A stretch of 64,000 nt of DNA, taken from contig NZ_MAUE01000026.1 of NCBI RefSeq assembly GCF_001702265.1, forward strand, positions 62,001 to 126,000. Reading direction: 5' to 3'. Numbering within the stretch: the stretch's first letter is position 1; the number at the start of each line of letters is the position of its first letter. The position numbers were made by a program, and so were the translations under genes. The stretch comes from Pseudomonas aylmerensis (GTDB lineage Bacteria; Pseudomonadota; Gammaproteobacteria; Pseudomonadales; Pseudomonadaceae). The notes below the pieces were generated by a model. The model saw only the letters and a program-made list of their open reading frames with translations. It was not told the origin of the DNA and did no database searches. Below are positions 51,959-59,518 of this stretch, piece after piece.

Positions 51959-52987
51959 ATGAAACGTCTGATGAAGTCTGCTGCACTCGCCGTTGCGGTT
52001 TCGCTGGGGGCCACCTCGGTATTTGCTGCCGAGAACGTCCGTCTGACCGGTTCAGGCGCCAGCTTCCCTGCACCGATCTACCTCACCTGGTTCAAGGATT
52101 TCAGCAAGAAAAGCGCGGGTGTCACCGTGGATTACCAATCCAAGGGCAGCGGCGCAGGTGTGCAGGACTTCCTGAATAAAACCGTCGATTTCGCCGCCAG
52201 TGACTCGGCGATGAAAGACGAAGACATCGCCAAGGTCGCCGAAGGCGTGCAGTTGCTGCCGATGACGGCGGGCGAAATCGTGCTGGCCTATAACCTGCCG
52301 GGCAACCCCAAGGGCCTGAAGCTGCCACGCGAGGTTTATTCCAACATCTTCCTGGGCAAGATCACCAAGTGGAACGACCCTCAGATCGTCGCCGCCAACC
52401 CGGACCTGAAACTCACCGACACGCCAATCACCGTGGTCGTGCGTGCTGATTCCAGTGGTACCACCGCCGTCTTCACCAAGCACTTGGCGGCGATCAACCC
52501 GCAGTTCCAGAAGGACCTGGGTGAAGGCAACACCGTCAACTGGCCAGCCAGCGACAAATTCATCAAGTCGCCGAAGAACGATGGTGTGACCGCCACTGTA
52601 CGCCAGACCCCGGGCGCCATCGGCTACATCGAGTACGGCTTCGCCAAACTGGCCAAGGTTGACTTCGCCCAGTTGCAGAACAAGGCCGGCCATTACGTCG
52701 TGCCAAACGCCGAAAGCGGTGCCGAGGCTCTGGCCGCGGTGAAAATGCCGGAAAGCCTGGTGGCCTGGCTGCCGGACCCGGATGGCGCCAAGTCCTACCC
52801 GATCACCTCCTACACCTGGATGATCTTCCGCAAGGACAACGGCAACCCGGCCAAGGCCAAGGCCATGCGTGAAATGGTCGAGTACAGCCTGACCGAAGGG
52901 CAGAAGATCGCTGATTCGATGGGCTACATCCCGCTGCCGCAATCGGTTGTCGATCAGGTTCGCAAGGCTTCCGCCAACATCCAGTAA
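51959..52987 (+). CDS. pstS: Periplasmic phosphate-binding protein PstS
   Basis: A 342-residue E. coli-type PstS. The signal peptide runs to residue ~24 (VSLGATSVFAA). The mature start ENVRLTGSGASFPAPIY, KGSGAGVQDF and ADSSGTTAVFTKHL contain the phosphate-contacting Ser/Thr/Asp residues; SDSAM is also present. It captures phosphate in the periplasm for PstCAB. It is the first gene of the operon behind a PHO box. Confidence 0.95.
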   Translation: MKRLMKSAALAVAVSLGATSVFAAENVRLTGSGASFPAPIYLTWFKDFSKKSAGVTVDYQSKGSGAGVQDFLNKTVDFAASDSAMKDEDIAKVAEGVQLLPMTAGEIVLAYNLPGNPKGLKLPREVYSNIFLGKITKWNDPQIVAANPDLKLTDTPITVVVRADSSGTTAVFTKHLAAINPQFQKDLGEGNTVNWPASDKFIKSPKNDGVTATVRQTPGAIGYIEYGFAKLAKVDFAQLQNKAGHYVVPNAESGAEALAAVKMPESLVAWLPDPDGAKSYPITSYTWMIFRKDNGNPAKAKAMREMVEYSLTEGQKIADSMGYIPLPQSVVDQVRKASANIQ

Positions 52988-53061
52988 CACCCGTGTGGTC
53001 TCTCTCGGTGTGTGCGTCCAGCCGCGCCGAGGGAGTTTCCCCCCTGTTCCGGAATTAGCCA

Positions 53062-54027
53062 ATGAACACACCTTTTGTCGTACCGGTTAACCCGGATTCT
53101 GCCTGCCAGCCGCCTTCCACGAAGGATTTCCTGGTTGACCGCACCTTCCGTGCCCTTGCGCGAATTGGGGTGGTGCTGATTCTGGCGTTGGTCTTCGCCT
53201 TGGTATTCGAGGTGGGACGCAAGGCCCTTCCGGGCATGGAAAAGCACGGTTTCGATGTGCTTTTCGGCAGTGTCTGGGACGTTAACCAAGGCAAGTACGG
53301 CATTCTGCCGGCCATTTGGGGCACGCTGTACAGCGCCCTGATTGCCTTGCTGATCGCCGGTTTCTTCGGTGTCAGCATGGCCATTTTCCTCACCCAGGAT
53401 TTCCTGCCGGCGAAGCTGGCAGCGGTGTTTCGCACCATTGTCGAGCTGCTCGCGGCCATCCCCAGCGTGGTTTACGGCCTGTGGGGGATCTACGTGGTGA
53501 TCCCGGCGATTCGGCCACTCACCGCCTGGCTGAACAGCGAACTGGGCTGGATTCCTTTTTTCGGCACGTCCCTGAGCGGGCCCGGGTTGCTTCCGGCCGC
53601 GCTGGTACTGGCCATCATGATTCTGCCGACGATTGCGGCAGTGTCGCAGGACGCGCTCACTGGCGTGCCGATGAAAACCAAGCAGGCCGCCTACGGCATG
53701 GGCACCACCCACTGGGAAGCGATTCTCAAGGTGATGGTGCCTTCGGCGGCGACCGGCATTTTCGGCTCGCTGGTCCTCGGCCTGGGTCGCGCGCTGGGTG
53801 AAACCATGGCGCTGGCGATGCTGGTGGGCAATGCGAACAACATTTCGCTCTCGCTGTTTGCGCCGGCCAACACCCTGGCCGCGCTGTTGGCGCTGAACTT
53901 CCCCGAAGCCGGCCCCAACGAAATCGAGGTGTTGATGTACGCCGCGCTGGTGCTGATGTTCATCACGCTGCTGGTGAACATCCTCGGCTCCATGATCATG
54001 CTCTACGCCCAGCGGGGGAACAAATAA
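53062..54027 (+). CDS. pstC: Phosphate ABC transporter permease PstC
   Basis: A 321-residue permease with six membrane segments. It has the hydrophilic N-terminus of PstC and the permease signature region AAYGMGTTHWEAILKVMVPS, followed by ALGETMALAMLVGN. It forms the channel with PstA. Its stop codon touches the PstA start (TAATG overlap of 1 bp), so translation is coupled. Confidence 0.94.
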   Translation: MNTPFVVPVNPDSACQPPSTKDFLVDRTFRALARIGVVLILALVFALVFEVGRKALPGMEKHGFDVLFGSVWDVNQGKYGILPAIWGTLYSALIALLIAGFFGVSMAIFLTQDFLPAKLAAVFRTIVELLAAIPSVVYGLWGIYVVIPAIRPLTAWLNSELGWIPFFGTSLSGPGLLPAALVLAIMILPTIAAVSQDALTGVPMKTKQAAYGMGTTHWEAILKVMVPSAATGIFGSLVLGLGRALGETMALAMLVGNANNISLSLFAPANTLAALLALNFPEAGPNEIEVLMYAALVLMFITLLVNILGSMIMLYAQRGNK

Positions 54028-54941
54028 TGACTGACCTCACTTCGCCTGCCAGCAGCTTGACCTCGCCAGCCGGCGCTATGCCCAGCCTGCAGCGCAAGTT
54101 CGAAGGGCGCGCCCTGCGCAGCCTGGTGCTGACCACGTTGGTGTGGACGGGTGCGCTGATCGCCAGCGTGCCGCTGATTTCCGTGCTGTACATGCTGATC
54201 ACGCGCGGCGGGGCACGGCTGAGCCTGGAAGTGTTCACCGAATTGCCGCCTACCGGTTTCGAGACTGGCGGCGGCTTCGGCAACGCCATGGCCGGCACCT
54301 TTGTGATGGTCGGCATTGCCGCCGCCATTGCCGTGCCGGTCGGCATCATGGCCGCCGTCTTCCTCGCTGAACTGGGGCCCGACAGCAAGCTGGCGAACGC
54401 CGCGCGCTTTGCCGCCAAGATGCTCACCGGGCTGCCGTCCATTCTGGCCGGCGTGTTCGCCTACGCCCTGGTGGTGATGACCACCGGCACCTACTCGTCA
54501 CCGGCCGGCGGCGTTGCCCTGGCGGTGTTGATGCTGCCGATCGTCGTGCTGACGGCTGAAGAGTCGATGCGCATGGTGCCCAAGATCATGAAGGACGCCG
54601 CCTACGGCATGGGCTGCACGCGCTCGCAGGTCATCTGGAAAATCATCTTGCCAACCGGCATGCCGGCGATTCTCACCGGCGTGATGCTGGCCGTTGCGCG
54701 TGCTGCGGGCGAAACCGCGCCATTGCTGTTTACCGCGTTGTTCAGCAACTACTGGATCTACCACGACGGCAGCCTCGCGGTGATGAACCCGACGGCATCG
54801 CTGGCCGTACTGATTTACAACTTCTCCGGCATGCCCTTCGACAATCAGCTCGAACTCGCATGGGCGGCTTCGCTGGTGTTGGTGATGATCGTGCTGGTCG
54901 TGAACATTGTCAGCCGCATTTTCGGCAAGCCCAAGTACTGA
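54027..54941 (+). CDS. pstA: Phosphate ABC transporter permease PstA
   Basis: A 304-residue permease. ITRGGARLSLEVFTELPPTG leads into the periplasmic region, and DAAYGMGCTRSQVIWKIILP and ARAAGETAPLLFTALF are PstA landmarks. It pairs with PstC in the phosphate importer. It begins at the last base of the pstC stop codon and ends 19 bp before pstB. Confidence 0.94.
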   Translation: MTDLTSPASSLTSPAGAMPSLQRKFEGRALRSLVLTTLVWTGALIASVPLISVLYMLITRGGARLSLEVFTELPPTGFETGGGFGNAMAGTFVMVGIAAAIAVPVGIMAAVFLAELGPDSKLANAARFAAKMLTGLPSILAGVFAYALVVMTTGTYSSPAGGVALAVLMLPIVVLTAEESMRMVPKIMKDAAYGMGCTRSQVIWKIILPTGMPAILTGVMLAVARAAGETAPLLFTALFSNYWIYHDGSLAVMNPTASLAVLIYNFSGMPFDNQLELAWAASLVLVMIVLVVNIVSRIFGKPKY

Positions 54942-54960
54942 ACAAGGGAGCATCTGAATT

Positions 54961-55779
54961 TTGAACGTATCAACTGCGCAAATAGCCGCTCCGTTTACCA
55001 CCCAGGCGCCTGTGGTCATGGACTGCAAGCTCGACAAGATTTTCTACGGCAACTTCATGGCCGTGCGCGACAGCCACGTACCCATCGAGAAAAACAAGAT
55101 CACCGGCTTTATCGGGCCTTCCGGTTGCGGCAAGAGTACTGTGCTGCGCAGCCTCAATCGGATGAATGACCTGGTCAAAGGTTTCCGCTTCGAGGGGCAC
55201 GTGCATTTCCTCGGGCAGGACGTGTATGGCAAAGGCGTGGACCCGGTGGTCGTGCGCCGCTATATCGGCATGGTGTTTCAGCAACCGAACCCGTTTTCGA
55301 TGAGCATCTTCGACAACGTCGCGTTTGGCCTGCGCCTCAACCGCTACAAGGGCGACCTCGGCGATCGCGTCAAGCATGCGCTGCAGGGCGCTGCGCTGTG
55401 GGATGAGGTCAAGGACAAGCTCAAGGTCAGTGGCCTGTCGCTTTCCGGCGGCCAGCAGCAACGGCTGTGTATCGCCCGCGCCATCGCCACCGAGCCGGAA
55501 GTGCTGTTGCTCGACGAGCCGTGTTCGGCGCTCGACCCGATCGCCACGCGCCGGGTTGAAGAGCTGATGGTCGAGTTGAAAAAGGACTACACCATCGCGC
55601 TGGTGACCCACAACATGCAGCAGGCCATCCGTGTGGCTGACACCACTGCGTTCTTCTCGGTGGATATTTCCCAGGGCACGCGTACTGGCTACCTGGTAGA
55701 GATGGGCCCGACCACCCAGATTTTCGGCAGCCCACGCGAAAAAATGACCGAGGACTACATCAGCGGCAAGTTCAGCTGA
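54961..55779 (+). CDS. pstB: Phosphate ABC transporter ATPase PstB
   Basis: A 272-residue ATPase: Walker A GPSGCGKST at 52-60, signature LSGGQQQRLCIARA, Walker B VLLLDEPCSALDP and the switch His in LVTHNMQQA. The start is TTG 54961 with GGGAG 11 bp upstream; an internal ATG at 55018 would remove part of the first strand. FSMSIFDNVAFGLRL is the PstB Q-loop region. It energises PstSCA. No phoU follows, unlike the usual pst operon. Confidence 0.94.
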   Translation: MNVSTAQIAAPFTTQAPVVMDCKLDKIFYGNFMAVRDSHVPIEKNKITGFIGPSGCGKSTVLRSLNRMNDLVKGFRFEGHVHFLGQDVYGKGVDPVVVRRYIGMVFQQPNPFSMSIFDNVAFGLRLNRYKGDLGDRVKHALQGAALWDEVKDKLKVSGLSLSGGQQQRLCIARAIATEPEVLLLDEPCSALDPIATRRVEELMVELKKDYTIALVTHNMQQAIRVADTTAFFSVDISQGTRTGYLVEMGPTTQIFGSPREKMTEDYISGKFS

Positions 55780-55810
55780 TCGACCTTTCCACCGTTTGCC
55801 AGGATTGCCA

Positions 55811-56509
55811 ATGTCTGCAACACGTCGTCTTGATTTGCCCGCGATCGAACGCGCTCTGCGTAAAGTACAGAGCCGCTTTGCCGAGCTCAGCCGCCACTTT
55901 ACCGAGCCGCGCGATCCGTTCACGGACGAGGTGCTGGAAAATGTACTGGAAGGCTATGCCCTGATTGATGACTATGTCGCTCGCGGCGTCGACCTGTTTG
56001 ACCTGCAGCAACTCAACCTGATGCTGGAGATCAATGCCACCGTGCTCTGCGGCAAGGACCCGGTGCGCCGGCTGGAATACGCCCAGCACCTGGCGGCGAC
56101 CGAGCAGCACTTTTTCAACAATGTCGAGGGTGGCATCAAGGACTTGTACAACTGGTATTGCGCGTACCGCAGCGAGTCGGTCTGGAAGCGCGCAGCCGGT
56201 GTCTACGTGCGCATCCTCAGCAAGCCGCAATTGTTCATCGAGGGCAATAACCGCAGTGGTTCGCTGATTGTCAGCTACCTGCTGATGCGCGCGGGGTTGC
56301 CGCCGTTCGTGCTCACGCTGGAAAACGCCGAGGGCTATTTCAACCCGTCCTCGGTCATCCGCAACTCCGCCAAGCATGGCGTCAAGGCCCTGTACGAATT
56401 GCCCAAGATCAAGAAAAAATACGCGGCATTCCTCGAAGATCAGGCCCCGGATCCCAGGGAGTTCTTCCTGGGCGACACACCCGTGCCTGCTGCTCGAGGA
56501 GGCCTGTGA
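55811..56509 (+). CDS. Fic-like protein with degenerate active-site motif
   Basis: A 232-residue, mostly helical protein. Residues 140-151 read QLFIEGNNRSGS, aligning with the Fic motif HPFxxGNGRxxR. The catalytic His is Gln, the second Gly is Asn and the last Arg is Ser. The flanking helices (WKRAAGVYVRIL before, LIVSYLLMRAGLPPF after) fit a Fic core. AMP transfer by the normal mechanism is therefore doubtful; it may use another chemistry or act as a binding protein. ATG 55811 has AGGA; it follows pstB by 31 bp and overlaps the HAD gene by 1 bp, so it is probably PhoB-induced. Family assignment is by motif only. Confidence 0.65.
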   Translation: MSATRRLDLPAIERALRKVQSRFAELSRHFTEPRDPFTDEVLENVLEGYALIDDYVARGVDLFDLQQLNLMLEINATVLCGKDPVRRLEYAQHLAATEQHFFNNVEGGIKDLYNWYCAYRSESVWKRAAGVYVRILSKPQLFIEGNNRSGSLIVSYLLMRAGLPPFVLTLENAEGYFNPSSVIRNSAKHGVKALYELPKIKKKYAAFLEDQAPDPREFFLGDTPVPAARGGL

Positions 56510-57096
56510 TGGGAGGGTATCCAGTGCTCGACAGCGTTCGGCGTCTGTTCAATCGCCCGCGTATCCGCATTTCGTTCGACATCGACGACACGCTGGCCTG
56601 CCAGCTTCACCACAGTGCGGTCGAACACAGCCGGCTGCCGGCCTGTGTCCATCGGTGGCTGGGCGAACCGCTGCGCGTGGGGACTCGCTCGCTGACCCGT
56701 GAACTGCGCCGCCAAGGCTGCAGCATCTGGGTCTATACCTCGTCCGGGCGGACCCCGTCCTACATCCGGCGTTGGCTGTTGCTGTACGGCATTCGTGTCG
56801 ACGGCGTGGTCAACAGCGTGCTGCACAACCGTGCGCTCAGCGTGCGCGGGCTGTCGAACGCACCCTCCAAATTTCCACCGGCCTTCGACATCGACCTGCA
56901 CGTCGACGATTCCGAAGGTGTGCGCAGTGAAGGCCATGACCACGGCTTTCGCGTGGTAGTGGTCGACCCGCAGGACGAGCAGTGGGCACAGCGCGTGCTC
57001 GACGCGGTCGCGCACGTCCAGGCGCAACTGGCCCGCCAGCAACCGCTCAGCTTTGCGCCGCCGACACGGCGGCGTCCGCAGGTGTTTTCGTCGTGA
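56509..57096 (+). CDS. HAD-superfamily hydrolase-like protein
   Basis: A 195-residue protein with all core HAD motifs: DIDDT at 24-28 (nucleophile D24, acid D26), the motif II Ser/Thr in YTSSGRTPSYI (~77-79), and motif IV acidic pair D133/D134 in HVDDSEG. No large cap domain is visible. It should be a Mg-dependent phosphatase or nucleotidase. ATG 56509 has a strong GAGGAGG site and sits on the stop of the Fic-like gene. It is the last gene of the extended pst operon; the 82 bp to the convergent brnA hold nothing further. The substrate may be the product or target of its partner (inference). Confidence 0.82.
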   Translation: MGGYPVLDSVRRLFNRPRIRISFDIDDTLACQLHHSAVEHSRLPACVHRWLGEPLRVGTRSLTRELRRQGCSIWVYTSSGRTPSYIRRWLLLYGIRVDGVVNSVLHNRALSVRGLSNAPSKFPPAFDIDLHVDDSEGVRSEGHDHGFRVVVVDPQDEQWAQRVLDAVAHVQAQLARQQPLSFAPPTRRRPQVFSS

Positions 57097-57178
57097 AACC
57101 CATCCCCTCTAACGTGGGTTGGCCAAACCGTCAGCCAGCGACCGGTGCCTTACACAAGCCTAGGCAGGGTGAATCAAC

Positions 57179-57541
57179 TTACAGCGTTGCTTTGGATTTT
57201 GCCGATCTGGAGGTGCCCAGCACCCGATTCAATTCTCCGGCGACCGCGATGAGTTGTTGTTCCAGGGCTTCAACCTCAGACAGGCTGATACCGCTATTGA
57301 GGACTTTCAGGGGTTTGGCCCGCTTCTTCGGGGCAGGCGCCAGGTTGTGCGCTTCCTGTGAAACCAACGCCTGGCGCAACAGGTTGTTGATTACGGTTTG
57401 ATAGCCCGTGCCGGCGCTTTGCGCACGCTCACGGGCAGCGTCGATCACTGCATCGTCAAGCATTATGGTGATGCGGGTCTTGCCCTTGTTGCTGGCGACA
57501 GCACCGCGCTTACCGTTGGTGAAATCGTATTCGTCTTTCAT
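57179..57541 (-). CDS. brnA: BrnA-type antitoxin
   Basis: A 120-residue antitoxin. KTRITIMLDDAVIDAARERA followed by GTGYQTVINNLLRQAL is the BrnA ribbon-helix-helix region (~20-58). A longer C-terminal tail contains a predicted helix (SLSEVEALEQQLIAVAGELN). BrnA normally neutralises the RNase toxin BrnT and represses the operon. It lies 3 bp after brnT on the same strand. The frame is intact, whereas its toxin is not. Confidence 0.85.
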   Translation of the reverse strand: MKDEYDFTNGKRGAVASNKGKTRITIMLDDAVIDAARERAQSAGTGYQTVINNLLRQALVSQEAHNLAPAPKKRAKPLKVLNSGISLSEVEALEQQLIAVAGELNRVLGTSRSAKSKATL

Positions 57542-57544
57542 GGT

Positions 57545-57826
57545 TCAAGCCTCCAGGTACTGGCGCCGTTCATTTCTTGAGGCAAGCCTGGCGCTGATAA
57601 TGCGCACGAAATGTGGGTCGCGGTAGGTATAAGCAACTACCAAAATGCGTCCTTTCGCGTCAGTGCCGATGGTCACCCAGCGTTCTTCGTCATGATCGTG
57701 GTCTTATATCGTCAGGGCCGCTTCGTCGTAGAACACGGGTTCTGCGTCGGCCAGGCTGATGCCTTTGTGCTTTTGCTGATTGGCGATATTTTTCGCTTCA
57801 TCAAATTGAATCCTGAACGTTCTCAT
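57545..57826 (-). pseudogene. brnT: brnT toxin gene interrupted by an in-frame stop
   Basis: Translating the minus strand from ATG 57826 gives a BrnT protein beginning MRTFRIQFDEAKNIANQQKH and reaching FYDEAALTI. A TAA follows at codon 41 (57706-57704). The same frame then continues without further stops as DHDHDEERWVTIGTDAKGR, through ISARLASRNERRQYLEA, to a TGA at 57545. Both halves match the RNase toxin BrnT family; the stop is one base from GAA (Glu) and several other sense codons. The active-site C-terminal half is therefore not made. A sequencing error is the main alternative. Confidence 0.8.
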
Positions 57827-57847
57827 TATGCATACTTTATATGTATA
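57827..57847 (-). promoter_or_regulatory. Inverted repeat immediately upstream of brnT (probable autoregulatory operator)
   Basis: The 21-bp element TATGCATA-CTTTA-TATGTATA has arms that pair at all but one position each side and directly abuts the brnT start region. It is AT-rich and includes likely -10 sequence for the minus strand. Antitoxin binding here would be typical of the family, by inference. Confidence 0.5.
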
Positions 57848-58161
57848 AAAAAGCCAAGGGAGAAACCGTCAGTCAGGAAAATGGCCTGCCATTGATAACC
57901 GCAATGTTTGCCATGTTCTGCGCGGTGGGGTGGGTCTCGATCTTGCCGAGGTTGCCCGCCTGTTTCTGTGCGCAATGGCGAGTGCATTGCGTAAAAGGGT
58001 TCTGATTTGTGTGTCAGACGAGGCGAACGGGAGCAGGCGAACGCAGGGAAGTGTCAACGTGCGCTGAGCCCGTTCAAGACAGCTTGTGTTCACCTGGCGA
58101 TTGGGTTCCTGGCGCGCTCACTTCGGTGACCACGCCAGGGAGGGGGGAGGGGTGCCGTCTT
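57848..58161. other. Intergenic region of 314 bp with a hairpin
   Basis: I recognise no gene here. An inverted repeat CCTGGCG (58108-58114) / CGCCAGG (58133-58139) with an inner TCAC-TTCG-GTGA stem lies 22 bp beyond the cytochrome c stop. It is followed on the minus strand by no T run, so it is at best a weak terminator. Confidence 0.5.
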
Positions 58162-59502
58162 TCAGCGCATTTGCAAAATGATCGGACTGGCACTGGCCGG
58201 ATCGGTATGCCCGCGCAGTTTGCCGACGGCCTTGGCGTCGACTGCGTCAGCGTGGTTGCCCCACGTGCTGCGCACATACGTCAGCACCTCAGCGATTTGC
58301 GTATCGGACAATTGCTCGCGAAAGGCCGGCATGCGGTAGGCATCCGGCACGCCGGCAGCGACGATGCGTTGCGAGCCGTTGAGGGTGATGTTGATCGCCG
58401 AGGCGTTTTCCTTGGCGAGGGCGGAGGTGGCGCCGGCCAGCGGCGGCATCCACTCGGGCTGGCCTTTGCCGTCCGAGCCATGACAGGCGGCGCAGCGGGT
58501 CGCGTAGGTGTGGGCGCCGGGAATGTCCTGGCGGGTATCAGCGGCCACGTATTGCCACGGGGGGCCGTCGCGCTGCGGGTCGCCGGGCAGTGACTTGAGA
58601 TACCGGGCGATGGCGGCCAGGTCGTCGTCTGTCATGAACTGCGTGGAGTTGTTGAAGGCTTCGGTCATCGAGCCATAGACCACCGCATGCTGATTGCGCC
58701 CGGTCTTGAGGAATTGCACGATGTGCGCCTCGCTCCAGCGGCCCAGGCCGGTGTTGTGATCCTGGCGCAGGCTCGGGGCGTACCAGCCATCGAGCAGGCC
58801 ACCGGCGAGGTACGGCGCACCGGACTCGTCCAGGGCCTTCTCGTTGAAAGCCAGGCCGCGTGGCGTGTGACAACTGCCGCAATGGCCCGGGCCCTGGACG
58901 ATGTAGGCGCCACGGTTCCACACCGCATCTTGATTGGGCTTGGCCGCATAAGGCGCGGTGGGAGCGAACACGCCATTCCACAACGCGATGGGCCAGCGCA
59001 GGTTGAGCGGCCAGGGGATGTCGCTGGGGATATTCGCCTGTTTGTCCGGTTGCACGCCGTGCATGAAAAACGCATACAGCGCGCGGATGTCATCGTCACT
59101 GAGCTTGGCATACGAAGGGTAGGGCATGGCCGGGTATAGGCGCTTGCCACCCGGCGCCACGCCGTGGCGCACCGCGCGGTCGAAGTCGGCCAGGCTGTAG
59201 GTGCCGATGCCGGCGTCGCGGTCAGGCGTGATGTTGGTGGCGTGGATGTTGCCCAGCGGCGTGGCCATCTCCAGGCCGCCGGAGAAAGGTGCCTTGCCCG
59301 CCAGGCTGTGGCAGGCCACGCAGTCGCTGAGGCGCGCGACGTACTCGCCGCGGCTGACCAGCGCGGGGTCGGCACTGGCGGTCGACTCCTGTGCGAAGGG
59401 CGTCGCGGGCTGGCGGGTGACGTACCAGGCCAGCACGCCGGCTGCGACCAGGCAGGCCAGCAACAGCCAGCCTGCGGTTCTTGCGAAGCGAGGGTTGTTC
59501 AT
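58162..59502 (-). CDS. Three-heme cytochrome c subunit
   Basis: A 446-residue membrane-anchored periplasmic cytochrome. An N-terminal segment (residues ~9-28) is followed by three heme-binding motifs: CVACH 61-65, CGSCH 208-212 and CAACH 337-341. This three-domain layout is that of the cytochrome subunits of alcohol, gluconate and molybdenum aldehyde dehydrogenases. It lies 16 bp after the IorB-like gene in the same operon, so it takes electrons from that enzyme to the respiratory chain. Confidence 0.92.
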   Translation of the reverse strand: MNNPRFARTAGWLLLACLVAAGVLAWYVTRQPATPFAQESTASADPALVSRGEYVARLSDCVACHSLAGKAPFSGGLEMATPLGNIHATNITPDRDAGIGTYSLADFDRAVRHGVAPGGKRLYPAMPYPSYAKLSDDDIRALYAFFMHGVQPDKQANIPSDIPWPLNLRWPIALWNGVFAPTAPYAAKPNQDAVWNRGAYIVQGPGHCGSCHTPRGLAFNEKALDESGAPYLAGGLLDGWYAPSLRQDHNTGLGRWSEAHIVQFLKTGRNQHAVVYGSMTEAFNNSTQFMTDDDLAAIARYLKSLPGDPQRDGPPWQYVAADTRQDIPGAHTYATRCAACHGSDGKGQPEWMPPLAGATSALAKENASAINITLNGSQRIVAAGVPDAYRMPAFREQLSDTQIAEVLTYVRSTWGNHADAVDAKAVGKLRGHTDPASASPIILQMR

Positions 59503-59518
59503 GCGCGGTCCTTGTCGA

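Noticed and set aside
57848..58161. Remnant coding sequence in the gap between brnT and cytochrome c
   Set aside because: Short open frames exist on both strands but none has a recognisable domain or a ribosome site.
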